The position numbers were made by a program, and so were the translations under genes. A model generated the notes under the pieces. It was given only the letters and a program-made list of their open reading frames with translations. It did not search any database and was not told the origin of the DNA. A DNA stretch of 64,000 nucleotides from assembly GCF_900590885.1 (NCBI RefSeq), contig NZ_UUON01000009.1:1-64000 (forward strand), read 5' to 3'. Each line of letters begins with the position of its first letter. The first letter of the stretch is position 1. Source of the stretch: Pseudomonas viridiflava. GTDB taxonomy: Bacteria; Pseudomonadota; Gammaproteobacteria; Pseudomonadales; Pseudomonadaceae. Positions 35,394 to 44,847 of this stretch are shown here, piece by piece.

Positions 35394-36974
35394 ATGACCC
35401 AGTTCCTCGGCCACAACTTCATCGGCGGCCAGCGCAGCGCCAACGGCAGTATTACCTTGCAGAGTGTCGACGCAACCACCGGCGAAGCCTTGCCCCAGGC
35501 TTTCTACCAGGCCACCCCGGAGGAAGTCGACGCGGCCGCCAAGGCCGCCGCGCAGGCTTATCCGGCGTACCGCGCGTTGAGTGCCGCGCGCCGCGCGCAG
35601 TTCCTCGACGCGATCGCCGATGAGCTGGATGCGTTGAGCGATAACTTCGTTGAGCTGGTGTGCCGCGAAACCGCATTGCCTGCTGCACGTATCAAAGGCG
35701 AGCGCGGGCGTACCAGCGGCCAGATGCGTTTGTTCGCCACGGTGCTGCGTCGCGGCGATTTCTACGGCGCGCGCATCGACAAGGCCCTGCCCGAGCGCCA
35801 GCCGCTGCCACGTCCGGACCTGCGTCAATACCGCATCGGCCTGGGCCCGGTCGCGGTGTTCGGCGCCAGCAACTTCCCGCTGGCGTTTTCCACCGCCGGC
35901 GGCGACACCGCTGCCGCACTGGCGGCCGGCTGCCCGGTGGTGTTCAAGGCCCACAGCGGGCATATGGCCACGGCTGAACAGGTGGCCAATGCAATCATTC
36001 GCGCGGCCGAGGCCACCGAAATGCCGGCCGGCGTGTTCAATATGATCTTTGGCGGCGGCGTCGGTGAGGCATTGGTCAAGCATCCCGCGATCCAGGCGGT
36101 CGGCTTTACCGGCTCGCTCAAAGGCGGCCGCGCCCTGTGCGACATGGCGGCGGCGCGCCCACAGCCGATCCCGGTGTTTGCCGAGATGTCCAGCATCAAC
36201 CCGGTGATCGTGTTGCCCCAGGCGCTGCAAGCCCGCGCGGAAACCGTCGCGCGCGACCTGACCGCCTCGGTGGTGCAGGGTTGCGGCCAGTTCTGCACCA
36301 ACCCCGGCCTGGTGATCGGAATCGCTTCGCCTGAATTCAGCGCATTCACCCAACAAGTGGCCCGACTGATCGGCGAGCAACCGGCGCAAACCATGCTCAA
36401 CGCCGGCACCTTGAGCAGCTATGGCAAAGGCCTGGCAGCCCTGCTGGCGCACCCTGGCATCCAGCATCTGGCGGGCACTGCGCAATCCGGCAACCAGGCC
36501 CAGCCGCAGCTGTTCAAGGCCGATGTGCGCCTGTTGCTCGACGGCGATGAAGTGCTGCAGGAAGAGGTCTTCGGCCCCACCACGGTGTTTGTCGAAGTGG
36601 CCGATCAAGCCCAGCTCAGCGCCGCGTTGCACGGCCTGCACGGCCAGCTGACGGCGACGATCATTGGCGAACCGGCCGACTTCCAACAGTTCGCCGAACT
36701 CACGCCGCTGCTGGAACAGAAGGTTGGGCGCATCCTGCTCAATGGCTACCCGACCGGTGTGGAAGTCTGCGATTCGATGGTGCACGGCGGCCCGTACCCG
36801 GCCACCTCGGATGCCCGTGGCACCTCAGTCGGCACCTTGGCCATCGATCGTTTCCTGCGCCCCGTGTGCTTCCAGAATTACCCTGATAGCCTGCTGCCCG
36901 ACGCGTTGAAAAACGCCAACCCGTTGCGTATCCAGCGGCTGGTGGATGGCACGCCATCGCGCGACTCGCTGTAA
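35394..36974 (+). CDS. Alpha-ketoglutaric semialdehyde dehydrogenase (2,5-dioxovalerate dehydrogenase), NADP-type
   Basis: A 526-residue aldehyde dehydrogenase of the longer NADP-dependent semialdehyde class. It has GASNFPLAFSTAGGDTAAAL for cofactor binding, the catalytic cysteine in GCGQFCTNPGL and a glutamate in FAEMSSINP. It yields 2-oxoglutarate, the end point of the oxidative arabinose pathway and the entry to the TCA cycle. AAGGAGAGC precedes the ATG. It is followed 37 bp later by the lactonase gene. Confidence 0.9.
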   Translation: MTQFLGHNFIGGQRSANGSITLQSVDATTGEALPQAFYQATPEEVDAAAKAAAQAYPAYRALSAARRAQFLDAIADELDALSDNFVELVCRETALPAARIKGERGRTSGQMRLFATVLRRGDFYGARIDKALPERQPLPRPDLRQYRIGLGPVAVFGASNFPLAFSTAGGDTAAALAAGCPVVFKAHSGHMATAEQVANAIIRAAEATEMPAGVFNMIFGGGVGEALVKHPAIQAVGFTGSLKGGRALCDMAAARPQPIPVFAEMSSINPVIVLPQALQARAETVARDLTASVVQGCGQFCTNPGLVIGIASPEFSAFTQQVARLIGEQPAQTMLNAGTLSSYGKGLAALLAHPGIQHLAGTAQSGNQAQPQLFKADVRLLLDGDEVLQEEVFGPTTVFVEVADQAQLSAALHGLHGQLTATIIGEPADFQQFAELTPLLEQKVGRILLNGYPTGVEVCDSMVHGGPYPATSDARGTSVGTLAIDRFLRPVCFQNYPDSLLPDALKNANPLRIQRLVDGTPSRDSL

Positions 36975-37011
36975 CGCAGCGCCTGAGAAGAACAAAAATC
37001 CAGGAGGCACC

Positions 37012-37875
37012 ATGTCGCTTCAAGCTGTCACCGCGCACCGGGCGCAATTGGGCGAAGGCCCGTTCTGGGACGCACCGACCCAGGCGCTGTACTGGGTGAA
37101 TATCGCCGGAAAACAGGCCTTGCGCCTGCTGGGCGGGCAGTTGCAGATCTGGCAATTGCCCGAGCATGTCTCGGCGTTTATCCCGTGTGAAAGCGGCGAT
37201 GCGCTGGTGACCTTGAGCAGCGGCGTCTATCGCCTCGACCTCGCCACCGAGGCGCTGACCCTGCTGTGCGTGGCCGACCCGCAAGCCGGCAACCGTGGCA
37301 ATGAGGCGCGCTGCGATGCCCAGGGTCGCCTGTGGCTGGGCACCATGCAAAACAACATTGGCGAGGGGGGCGAAGACCTGCCGATCACGCGGCGCTCCGG
37401 TGGCCTGTTTCGCATCGATGCAGGCGGGCAGGTCACGCCGCTGCTGCACGGGCTGGGCATTCCCAATACCTTGCTCTGGAGTGACGACGGCGGCCAGGTG
37501 CACTTCGGCGACAGCCTGGACGGCACGCTGTACCGGCATGCCATCCAACCCGACGGCCAACTTGAACCCGCCCAGGTCTGGTTCGGCCCGCACGAGCGTG
37601 GCGGGCCGGATGGTTCGGCCATGGACGCCGAAGGCTATATCTGGAACGCCCGCTGGGACGGCAGCTGCCTGCTGCGCCTGAGCCCGGACGGCGAGGTCGA
37701 CCGCATCATCGAACTGCCCGTCAGCCGCCCCACCAGTTGCGTATTCGGTGGCCCGAATCTCACCACCTTGTACATCACCAGTGCTGCCAGCCCTTTGGAT
37801 TACCCATTGGACGGCGCGGTATTGGCCATTGAAGTTGACGTACCTGGCAAACCCTGCCACCGCTTCGCCGGTTAA
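37012..37875 (+). CDS. SMP-30/gluconolactonase family, L-arabinono-lactonase
   Basis: A 287-residue six-bladed beta-propeller lactonase. The metal ligands are suggested by LGEGPFWD (Glu), RGNEARCDAQGRLW and GGPDGSAMDAEGYIW (Asp). It should open L-arabino-gamma-lactone to L-arabonate, the second step of the pathway. ATG 37012 has a perfect AGGAGG seven bases ahead; the longer in-frame start at 36946 overlaps the preceding gene and is rejected. Confidence 0.88.
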   Translation: MSLQAVTAHRAQLGEGPFWDAPTQALYWVNIAGKQALRLLGGQLQIWQLPEHVSAFIPCESGDALVTLSSGVYRLDLATEALTLLCVADPQAGNRGNEARCDAQGRLWLGTMQNNIGEGGEDLPITRRSGGLFRIDAGGQVTPLLHGLGIPNTLLWSDDGGQVHFGDSLDGTLYRHAIQPDGQLEPAQVWFGPHERGGPDGSAMDAEGYIWNARWDGSCLLRLSPDGEVDRIIELPVSRPTSCVFGGPNLTTLYITSAASPLDYPLDGAVLAIEVDVPGKPCHRFAG

Positions 37876-37913
37876 ACCCCGCTACTCAAAAACAACAACA
37901 AGAGGTGTCGTTC

Positions 37914-38900
37914 ATGAAAAAGGTTCTACGCGTCCTTGCCGCTGCCGTTGCTTTAAGCAGCCTCAGCAGCCTCGCAACCGCTGAAGAAGTGAAGATCGGT
38001 TTCCTGGTCAAACAGGCTGAAGAGCCGTGGTTCCAGACCGAGTGGGCCTTTGCCGAAAAAGCCGGCAAGGAGCATGGTTTTACCGTAATCAAGATCGCCG
38101 TGCCGGATGGCGAAAAAACCCTCTCGGCCATCGACAGCCTGGCCGCCAACGGCGCCAAGGGCTTCGTGATCTGCCCGCCGGACGTGTCCCTCGGCCCGGC
38201 CATCGTCGCCAAGGCCAAGGCCAATGGCTTGAAAGTGATTGCCGTGGATGACCGTTTTGTCGACGCCAAGGGCGCCTTCATGGAAGACGTGCCGTACCTG
38301 GGCATGGCCGCCTTTGAAGTGGGCCAGAAGCAGGGCGCGGCCATGGCTGCAGAGGCGAAAAAACGCGGCTGGGACTGGAAGGAAACCTACGCGGTAATCA
38401 ACACCTTCAACGAACTCGACACCGGCAAGAAGCGCACCGACGGCTCGGTCAAATCCCTCGAAGACGCCGGCTTCCCCAAGGACCACATCCTGTTCACCGC
38501 CGCCAAGACCCTTGACGTACCGGGCAGCATGGACGCCACCAACTCGGCGCTGGTCAAGCTGCCCAGCGGCGCGAAAAACCTGATCATCGGCGGCATGAAC
38601 GACAACACCGTGCTCGGCGGCGTACGCGCGACCGAAAGCGCCGGCTTCAAGGCCGCCAACGTGATCGGCATCGGCATCAATGGCACCGACGCGATTGGCG
38701 AACTGAAAAAGCCCAACAGCGGCTTCTTCGGCTCGATGCTGCCTAGCCCACATATCGAGGGCTACAACACCGCGCTGATGATGTACGAGTGGGTCACCAA
38801 AGGCACCGAACCACCGAAGTACACCGCGATGGATGAAGTGACCCTGATCACCCGCGAGAACTTCAAGGAAGAACTGACCAAAATCGGTCTGTGGCAATGA
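37914..38900 (+). CDS. araF: L-arabinose ABC transporter, periplasmic binding protein
   Basis: A 328-residue AraF-type binding protein. The signal peptide ([16 protein letters not shown] ... ATAEE) is followed by [20 protein letters not shown], close to E. coli AraF. Two periplasmic lobes follow, with the hinge Asn/Asp region [14 protein letters not shown]. It delivers L-arabinose to AraGH. ATG 37914 has AGAGG nine bases ahead. Its TGA overlaps the AraG ATG. Confidence 0.93.
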   Translation: MKKVLRVLAAAVALSSLSSLATAEEVKIGFLVKQAEEPWFQTEWAFAEKAGKEHGFTVIKIAVPDGEKTLSAIDSLAANGAKGFVICPPDVSLGPAIVAKAKANGLKVIAVDDRFVDAKGAFMEDVPYLGMAAFEVGQKQGAAMAAEAKKRGWDWKETYAVINTFNELDTGKKRTDGSVKSLEDAGFPKDHILFTAAKTLDVPGSMDATNSALVKLPSGAKNLIIGGMNDNTVLGGVRATESAGFKAANVIGIGINGTDAIGELKKPNSGFFGSMLPSPHIEGYNTALMMYEWVTKGTEPPKYTAMDEVTLITRENFKEELTKIGLWQ

Positions 38901-40399
38901 CCGCCGCCGCCCTGCGTTTTGACGGCATCGGCAAGACGTTCCCCGGGGTCAAGGCGCTGGACGGCATCAGCTTCAGCGCCCATCCGGGCCAGGTGCACGC
39001 CCTGATGGGCGAGAACGGCGCGGGCAAGTCGACGCTGCTGAAGATTCTCGGCGGTGCCTACATTCCGTCGAGTGGCAGCGTGCAGATCGGCGCGCAGACG
39101 ATGGCCTTCAAATGCGCCGCCGACAGCATTGCCAGCGGCGTCGCGGTGATCCACCAGGAGCTGCACCTGGTGCCGGAGATGACGGTGGCCGAGAACCTGT
39201 TTCTCGGGCACCTGCCGTCGCGCTTCGGTGTGGTCAACCGGGGGCTGCTGCGCAAGCAGGCCCTGGCGTGCCTCAAGGGCCTGGCGGATGAAATCGACCC
39301 GGACACGAAGCTCGGGCGGCTGTCCCTCGGCCAGCGCCAACTGGTCGAAATCGCCAAGGCGCTGTCCCGTGGTGCCCAGGTGATTGCCTTCGATGAGCCG
39401 ACCAGTAGCCTGTCGGCGCGGGAGATCGACCGGTTGATGGCGATCATCACGCGACTGCGCGACGAGGGCAAAGTGGTGCTGTACGTGTCCCACCGCATGG
39501 AGGAAGTGTTCCGTATCTGCGATGCGGTCACCGTGTTCAAGGACGGCCGTTATGTGCGCACCTTCGAGGACATGGGCGCGCTGACCCATGACCAGTTGGT
39601 GACCTGCATGGTCGGTCGCGATATCCAGGACATCTATGACTATCGACCGCGTGCGCATGGCGACGTCGCGCTGAAGGTGGATGGTTTGCTCGGCCCGGGC
39701 CTGCGTGAGCCGGTCAGCTTTGACGTGCGCAAGGGCGAAATCCTCGGCCTGTTCGGGCTGGTGGGGGCAGGGCGCACGGAGTTGTTTCGTCTGCTCAGTG
39801 GCTTGGAACGTGCCAGCGCCGGCAGCCTGGAATTGTGCGGTGAAAAACTGCAGTTGCGCTCACCCCGCGATGCCATCGCCGCCGGCGTACTGCTATGCCC
39901 GGAAGACCGCAAGAAAGAAGGCATCATCCCGCTGTCCAGCGTCGCCGAGAACATCAACATCAGTGCGCGTGGCGCCCACTCGACGTTTGGCTGGCTGCTA
40001 CGCGAGGGCTGGGAGAAGGGCAACGCCGACCGGCAGATCACGGCGATGAAAGTCAAAACCCCGAACGCGGCGCAGAAAATCATGTACCTGTCCGGCGGCA
40101 ATCAGCAGAAGGCCATTCTCGGCCGTTGGCTGTCGATGCCGATGAAAGTCCTGCTGCTGGACGAGCCGACCCGCGGCATCGATATCGGCGCCAAGGCCGA
40201 GATCTACCAGATCATCCATAACCTCGCGGCCCAAGGTATTGCGGTGATTGTGGTGTCCAGCGACCTGATGGAAGTGATGGGCATTTCCGACCGCATCCTG
40301 GTGCTGTGCGAAGGCGCCATGCGTGGCGAACAAGCCCGCGAACACGCGACTGAATCCAACCTGCTGCAGCTGGCCTTGCCACGCGGCCTGGCGAACTGA
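38897..40399 (+). CDS. araG: L-arabinose ABC transporter, ATP-binding protein
   Basis: A 500-residue tandem ABC ATPase. The first half has Walker [10 protein letters not shown], signature LSLGQRQ and Walker B IAFDEP. The second half has the degenerate A-loop [11 protein letters not shown], signature LSGGNQQK and [11 protein letters not shown]. This asymmetric pair is normal for sugar importers of the AraG/RbsA class. The ATG at 38897 overlaps the araF stop (ATGA), so translation is coupled. Confidence 0.93.
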   Translation: MTAAALRFDGIGKTFPGVKALDGISFSAHPGQVHALMGENGAGKSTLLKILGGAYIPSSGSVQIGAQTMAFKCAADSIASGVAVIHQELHLVPEMTVAENLFLGHLPSRFGVVNRGLLRKQALACLKGLADEIDPDTKLGRLSLGQRQLVEIAKALSRGAQVIAFDEPTSSLSAREIDRLMAIITRLRDEGKVVLYVSHRMEEVFRICDAVTVFKDGRYVRTFEDMGALTHDQLVTCMVGRDIQDIYDYRPRAHGDVALKVDGLLGPGLREPVSFDVRKGEILGLFGLVGAGRTELFRLLSGLERASAGSLELCGEKLQLRSPRDAIAAGVLLCPEDRKKEGIIPLSSVAENINISARGAHSTFGWLLREGWEKGNADRQITAMKVKTPNAAQKIMYLSGGNQQKAILGRWLSMPMKVLLLDEPTRGIDIGAKAEIYQIIHNLAAQGIAVIVVSSDLMEVMGISDRILVLCEGAMRGEQAREHATESNLLQLALPRGLAN

Positions 40400-40408
40400 G
40401 AGACGACT

Positions 40409-41377
40409 ATGAGCACCCCACACAACGCGCTGGCAACCCCGCGCAAACCCCTCGACATGCGTGCATTGCTCGACAACTGGGCCATGCTGCTGGCGGCGGT
40501 GAGTATCTTTTTGCTCTGCGCCTTGCTGATCGACAACTTTCTCTCACCGCTGAACATGCGCGGGCTCGGCCTGGCGATTTCCACGGTGGGCATCGCCGCG
40601 TGCACCATGCTGTTCTGCCTGGCCTCGGGGCACTTCGACCTGTCAGTGGGCTCGGTGATCGCCTGCGCCGGCGTGGTCGCGGCGATTGTGATGCGCGACA
40701 CCGACAGCGTGATGCTCGGCATCGGCGCGGCGCTGCTGATGGGCCTGATCGTCGGGTTGATCAACGGCATCGTCATCGCCAAGCTGCGGGTCAACGCGCT
40801 GATTACCACGCTGGCGACCATGCAGATCGTGCGCGGCCTGGCCTACATCTTTGCCAATGGCAAGGCGGTGGGTGTGTCCCAGGAGCAGTTCTTCGTGTTC
40901 GGCAACGGCCAGCTGCTGGGCGTGCCGGTGCCGATCCTGATCACCATTGTGTGCTTTATGTTTTTCGGCTGGCTGCTCAACTACACCACCTACGGGCGCA
41001 ACACCATGGCCATCGGCGGCAACCCGGAAGCGGCGTTGCTGGCCGGGGTGAACGTGGACCGCACCAAGATCCTGATCTTCGCCGTGCACGGCGTGATCGG
41101 CGCGTTGGCCGGGGTGATCCTGGCGTCGCGCATGACCTCGGGCCAGCCGATGATCGGCCAGGGTTTTGAGCTCACGGTGATCTCGGCGTGCGTGCTGGGC
41201 GGGGTGTCGCTGAGCGGCGGGGTGGGCATGATTCGCCACGTGATCGCCGGGGTGTTGATTCTGGCGATCATCGAGAATGCGATGAACCTGAAGAACATCG
41301 ATACTTTTTATCAGTATGTGATCCGTGGATCGATCCTGTTGCTCGCCGTGGTCATCGACCGCATGAAGCAACGCTAA
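40409..41377 (+). CDS. araH: L-arabinose ABC transporter, permease
   Basis: A 322-residue permease of the ribose/arabinose (BPD_transp_2) class with eight to ten membrane segments. GHFDLSVGSVIACAG and the GGNPEAALLAGVNVDR cytoplasmic loop that docks to AraG are visible. It is 9 bp after araG and is the last gene of the rightward arabinose operon, followed by a REPIN. Confidence 0.93.
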   Translation: MSTPHNALATPRKPLDMRALLDNWAMLLAAVSIFLLCALLIDNFLSPLNMRGLGLAISTVGIAACTMLFCLASGHFDLSVGSVIACAGVVAAIVMRDTDSVMLGIGAALLMGLIVGLINGIVIAKLRVNALITTLATMQIVRGLAYIFANGKAVGVSQEQFFVFGNGQLLGVPVPILITIVCFMFFGWLLNYTTYGRNTMAIGGNPEAALLAGVNVDRTKILIFAVHGVIGALAGVILASRMTSGQPMIGQGFELTVISACVLGGVSLSGGVGMIRHVIAGVLILAIIENAMNLKNIDTFYQYVIRGSILLLAVVIDRMKQR

Positions 41378-41398
41378 ATTCCAACCCTGCGAAAATCC

Positions 41399-41491
41399 AA
41401 TGTGGGAGGGGGCTTGCCCCCGATAGCGGTGGGCCAGTTACAGATTTATCAACTGACACACCCTCATCGGGGGCAAGCCCCCTCCCACAAT
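41399..41491. repeat. REPIN (REP doublet)
   Basis: Inverted REP cores of about 93 bp lie between the convergent araH and mutarotase genes. The right edge directly abuts the mutarotase stop codon. Confidence 0.92.
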
Positions 41492-41492
41492 T

Positions 41493-42641
41493 TTAATCAG
41501 CGGTGAACTTGAAGATGGTGTTCTGGCTGTAGGTCTGTCCCGGGTTCAGGCGGGTCGATGCAAAGGAAGATTGGTTAGGCGCATCCGGAAAATGCTGGGT
41601 CTCCAGCGTAAACCCGCTCCAGTGCTGATAAGTCTTGCCAGCCTTGCCCTTCACCGTCCCATCCAGGAAGTTGCTGGTATAAAACTGCACACCCGGCTCC
41701 GTGGTGTAGAGCTGCAAACGCCGACCGGACGCCGGGTCATGCACCTCGGCGGCGAGCTGCTTGATGTCGCCCTTGGTATCCAGCGCCCAGTTGAAGTCAA
41801 ATCCACCTTGCTTCGGCTCGGCGAATTTAAGCTGCGGGTGATCGTCCTTGATGTGCTGGCCGATCGGTGTGGGTTTGAGGAAGTCCATCGGCGTGCCCGC
41901 CACAGGCGCCAGCTCACCAGTCGGGATCAACGTGGCATTCACCGGCGTGTAATGGCTGGCATGCAAGGTGGCGACCTGCTTGAGGATGTCGCCGTTGCCT
42001 GCGCCGGCCAGGTTGAAGTAGCTGTGGTTGGTGAGGTTGAGCACCGTGGGTTTGTCGGTGGTGGCCTTGTAGTCGATGTGCAGTTCGTTGTTGTCGTTGA
42101 GGCTGTAGGTGACCTCGGTTTTCAGGTTACCGGGGAAGCCCATCTCACCGTCCTTGGACAGGTAACTGAGCTTCACGCCGACCGAGTCCTTGGCCTTGAC
42201 CGCTTCGGCTTTCCACACGTGCTTGTCGAAGCCCTGGGCGCCGCCATGCAATGAGTTGGGACCGTCGTTGAGGGGCACCTGGAAGCGTTTGCCATCGAGT
42301 TCAAAGGCGCCACCGGCCAGGCGATTGCCGAAGCGCCCGATGGTCGCGCCGAAAAACGCGGTGCCGCTCTGGTAGCCCTGCACCGTGTCGAAGCCGAGTA
42401 CCACGTCTTCGACCTTGCCGTTTTTATCCGGCACCTTGAGCGACTGCAACACGCCGCCGTAGGTGATCACCGTGGCTTGCATGCCGTGGCTGTTACGCAG
42501 GATGTACTGTTCGACGGCGGTGCCGTCATTGGTTTTACCGAAGGCTTTGTGCTCGCTGCTGAGCCCTGCGGCCTGGGCGCCGCCGCTGGCGATCAGCATG
42601 GACATGGCAAGGCCCGAAAGCAGGTATCGAGGGTGCTTCAT
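41493..42641 (-). CDS. galM: Periplasmic aldose 1-epimerase (mutarotase)
   Basis: A 382-residue GalM-fold protein with a cleavable signal peptide (MKHPRYLLSGLAMSMLIASG..AQA), so it acts in the periplasm. Catalytic His residues are in LHGGAQGFD and NHSYFNLAG, and the base Glu is in FTLETQHFPD. It interconverts alpha and beta anomers, giving the dehydrogenase and importer their preferred form of arabinose or galactose. It is divergent from the SDR gene across an operator-like site at 42673, which ties it to the arabinose regulon. Confidence 0.9.
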   Translation of the reverse strand: MKHPRYLLSGLAMSMLIASGGAQAAGLSSEHKAFGKTNDGTAVEQYILRNSHGMQATVITYGGVLQSLKVPDKNGKVEDVVLGFDTVQGYQSGTAFFGATIGRFGNRLAGGAFELDGKRFQVPLNDGPNSLHGGAQGFDKHVWKAEAVKAKDSVGVKLSYLSKDGEMGFPGNLKTEVTYSLNDNNELHIDYKATTDKPTVLNLTNHSYFNLAGAGNGDILKQVATLHASHYTPVNATLIPTGELAPVAGTPMDFLKPTPIGQHIKDDHPQLKFAEPKQGGFDFNWALDTKGDIKQLAAEVHDPASGRRLQLYTTEPGVQFYTSNFLDGTVKGKAGKTYQHWSGFTLETQHFPDAPNQSSFASTRLNPGQTYSQNTIFKFTAD

Positions 42642-42672
42642 GATCGAACTTCCTTTTGTTGTTATGACTGGA

Positions 42673-42685
42673 ATAGTTCTACTAA
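42673..42685. promoter_or_regulatory. Arabinose GntR operator, site 3
   Basis: ATAGT-TCT-ACTAA has the same TAGT-N3-ACTA core as the sites at 32876 and 32950. It lies between the mutarotase and SDR genes, close to the mutarotase start. Confidence 0.55.
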
Positions 42686-42779
42686 TGTGCGATATTTTGT
42701 CGATAAGACAGCAGATTTATAGCCTTTTACCGCGTGTTTGCAAAATAAAATAAGACTATTTAAGCGAGGCGAACGTTAT

Positions 42780-43547
42780 ATGACTACTCAAGCTGCCCTT
42801 TACCCGGACCTCAAGGGCAAGACCGTGCTGATCTCCGGGGGCGCTTCGGGGATTGGTGAGTTCATGGTGCGGGCCTTCGCCGCGCAGGGTGCCAAGGTCG
42901 GTTTTGTGGACCGCGCCCAAAGCCAGGGCGAACGCCTGGCGGCGCTGTTGAGTTCCCAGGGGCACACGGTCGAGTTCGGTTATTGCGACATCACCGATGA
43001 AATTGCCTACCGCGCGGCAATCGGGCGCTTTGAGCATTCGCTCGGGCCGATCACGGTGCTGGTGAACAACGCCGCCAACGACGTGCGCCATACCCTGGAA
43101 GAGGTCGACTCGGAGCTGTTCGACAAGCTGATTTCGGTCAACCTCAAGCACGCATTTCTGGCGAGTAAGGCGGTGGCGCCGATGATGAAAAGCGCCGGTG
43201 GCGGGTCGATCATCAACCTCGGCTCGGTGGGCTGGATGATGGCGTCCGCAGGCTACCCGGTGTACGCGGCTGCCAAGGCTGCGGCCCATGGCATGACCCG
43301 TGGCTTGGCCCGGGAACTGGGGCCCAGTGGTATCCGCGTCAACACGCTGGTGCCGGGCTGGGTCATGACCGAAAAACAGCTGGCAATGTGGGTGGATGAT
43401 GCCGCCCGTGAACTGATCGCCCGCAGCCAGTGCCTGCCGGGCAGTGTGTTGCCGGAACACATCGCCAATATGGCGCTGTTTTTGGCCTCGGACGCGTCGG
43501 CGATGTGTTCGGCGCAGAACTTCATTGTGGATGGCGGCTGGGTCTAA
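42780..43547 (+). CDS. SDR-family sugar dehydrogenase, probable L-arabinose 1-dehydrogenase
   Basis: A 255-residue short-chain dehydrogenase. The cofactor loop is SGGASGIGEF, the structural motif NNAAND, the catalytic Ser is in NLGSVGW and the Tyr/Lys pair in YPVYAAAKAAA. It supplies the first oxidation (arabinose to arabino-gamma-lactone), which no other gene of the locus provides. Galactose is likely also accepted. ATG 42780 (MTTQAALYPDLKG) has GAGG ahead. It is divergent from the mutarotase. Confidence 0.87.
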   Translation: MTTQAALYPDLKGKTVLISGGASGIGEFMVRAFAAQGAKVGFVDRAQSQGERLAALLSSQGHTVEFGYCDITDEIAYRAAIGRFEHSLGPITVLVNNAANDVRHTLEEVDSELFDKLISVNLKHAFLASKAVAPMMKSAGGGSIINLGSVGWMMASAGYPVYAAAKAAAHGMTRGLARELGPSGIRVNTLVPGWVMTEKQLAMWVDDAARELIARSQCLPGSVLPEHIANMALFLASDASAMCSAQNFIVDGGWV

Positions 43548-43574
43548 CCCAAAACCTCAGCCATATGAAGATCC

Positions 43575-43607
43575 AATGTGGGAGGGGGCTTGCCCCCTCC
43601 CACATTT
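43575..43607. repeat. REP singlet
   Basis: One self-complementary REP palindrome lies between the convergent SDR and glutathione transferase genes. It is probably a bidirectional terminator-like hairpin. Confidence 0.9.
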
Positions 43608-43619
43608 GCACTGCGGTGC

Positions 43620-44216
43620 TTACTCGATCGGGTAACGCTTGAAGGCGGGATGCTGCTCCAGCCTTTCGGCATGCCGCTTCAGGTTGGCAAACGCATCCGC
43701 CTTCACCACCGACGCCACAGTGAGCTGGCTGAACGACCAGGCCACGGCCGCCGTGATCGACGCCTGGGTAAGCGCCTCACTCTCAGGCAGCTGCTTGTCC
43801 AGCAACGCATAGGCCGCCAGCAATTGGCCGGTCACGCGGTCTAGCCAGGGCGCGTGCAGTTTCTCGGCGGGTCGCAGGTTGTGCTCATAGACGATCTGCA
43901 CGCTTTTCTCGCAGGCCGCCAGGGCCAGGCCCAGCAGTTGCAGGTCCTTGGCCAGTGCCGTGGGTTGTTGCGGCAGCAGCTTTCTATCGGCCGGGGCCAG
44001 GGCTTCGAGGTAATCCAGGATCAGGCTCGAATCCATCAGCACCGTGCCATCGTCCAGCACCAGGGTCGGCGCCTTGACCACCGGGTTGATCTGCGCAAAT
44101 TCGTCGAAGGTGCGAAACACCGACAGGGGCTCATGTTCAAAATCCACCCCATACAACTCCAGGGAAATGGCCACGCGGCGCACATAGGGCGAGTCCAGCA
44201 TGCCGATCAGTTTCAT
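43620..44216 (-). CDS. Glutathione S-transferase family protein
   Basis: A 198-residue GST. The N-terminal thioredoxin-like domain begins MKLIGMLDSPYVRRVAISLE, with the glutathione contacts VVKAPTLVLDDG and MDSSLILDYLE. An all-helical C-terminal domain runs from about residue 85. GGAGG lies ahead of ATG 44216. Substrate unknown. It follows the Mug gene by 38 bp and is probably transcribed with it. Confidence 0.9.
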   Translation of the reverse strand: MKLIGMLDSPYVRRVAISLELYGVDFEHEPLSVFRTFDEFAQINPVVKAPTLVLDDGTVLMDSSLILDYLEALAPADRKLLPQQPTALAKDLQLLGLALAACEKSVQIVYEHNLRPAEKLHAPWLDRVTGQLLAAYALLDKQLPESEALTQASITAAVAWSFSQLTVASVVKADAFANLKRHAERLEQHPAFKRYPIE

Positions 44217-44254
44217 GAAGCCTCCATTGCTGTCAGGACGATTGGCCCCAGAGA

Positions 44255-44767
44255 TTAAGACGACTCGACCGCCGCGCGCAATTGCCGATAGGCCTGCACC
44301 AACTGCTCCAGGCTGAACGCCAGGTTGCGCCCGCTGGGGTTTGGCAGCACCCACACCGCCGCGCCGCCGAGCAACTGCGGCTGCAACCCCCAGGCAATCT
44401 CGCGTTGGCCGGATAGCGCGCTATAGCCCGGCTTGCCGAGGAAGGCCACAAAGCGCGGCGCACACCGGCGGGTTTTCGCCTCGAAGGCCGCCGCCGCATC
44501 GGTGAACTCATGCCGCGCCAACTCACCGGCGCTGGCGGTGGGGCGCTCCACCACGGTGGTCAGGCCGCAGTGGTAGTGCAGCAGCGTGCGGCCGTCTTCG
44601 GGTCGGAGCTCATGGGGCGTAAAACCGGCCAGGTGCAGGGTGCGCCAGAAGCGGTTGCTGCGGTTGGCAAAGTGCAGGCCGAGGGCGGCGGAACCCTTGC
44701 CGGGGTTGATGCCGCAGAACAGCACATTCAGGTGGTCGGCGAGGATGTCTTCTAGGCGGTCGGTCAT
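44255..44767 (-). CDS. mug: G/U (thymine/uracil) mismatch-specific DNA glycosylase
   Basis: A 170-residue Mug/TDG-family glycosylase. The catalytic motif FCGINPGKGSAA and the second motif VLPNPSGRNLAF are both intact. It removes uracil or ethenocytosine opposite guanine. ATG 44767 begins MTDRLEDILADHLNV, the normal family start, though no good ribosome site precedes it. It is divergent from the yghU-like GST gene. Confidence 0.9.
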   Translation of the reverse strand: MTDRLEDILADHLNVLFCGINPGKGSAALGLHFANRSNRFWRTLHLAGFTPHELRPEDGRTLLHYHCGLTTVVERPTASAGELARHEFTDAAAAFEAKTRRCAPRFVAFLGKPGYSALSGQREIAWGLQPQLLGGAAVWVLPNPSGRNLAFSLEQLVQAYRQLRAAVESS

Positions 44768-44847
44768 ATTGGGGGGATCTGAATGTGAGCCAATCGGTAA
44801 GATGCAGGTTGAATTCGTTGATCCCAAGCGCCTCAGGAGCAGTGAGC

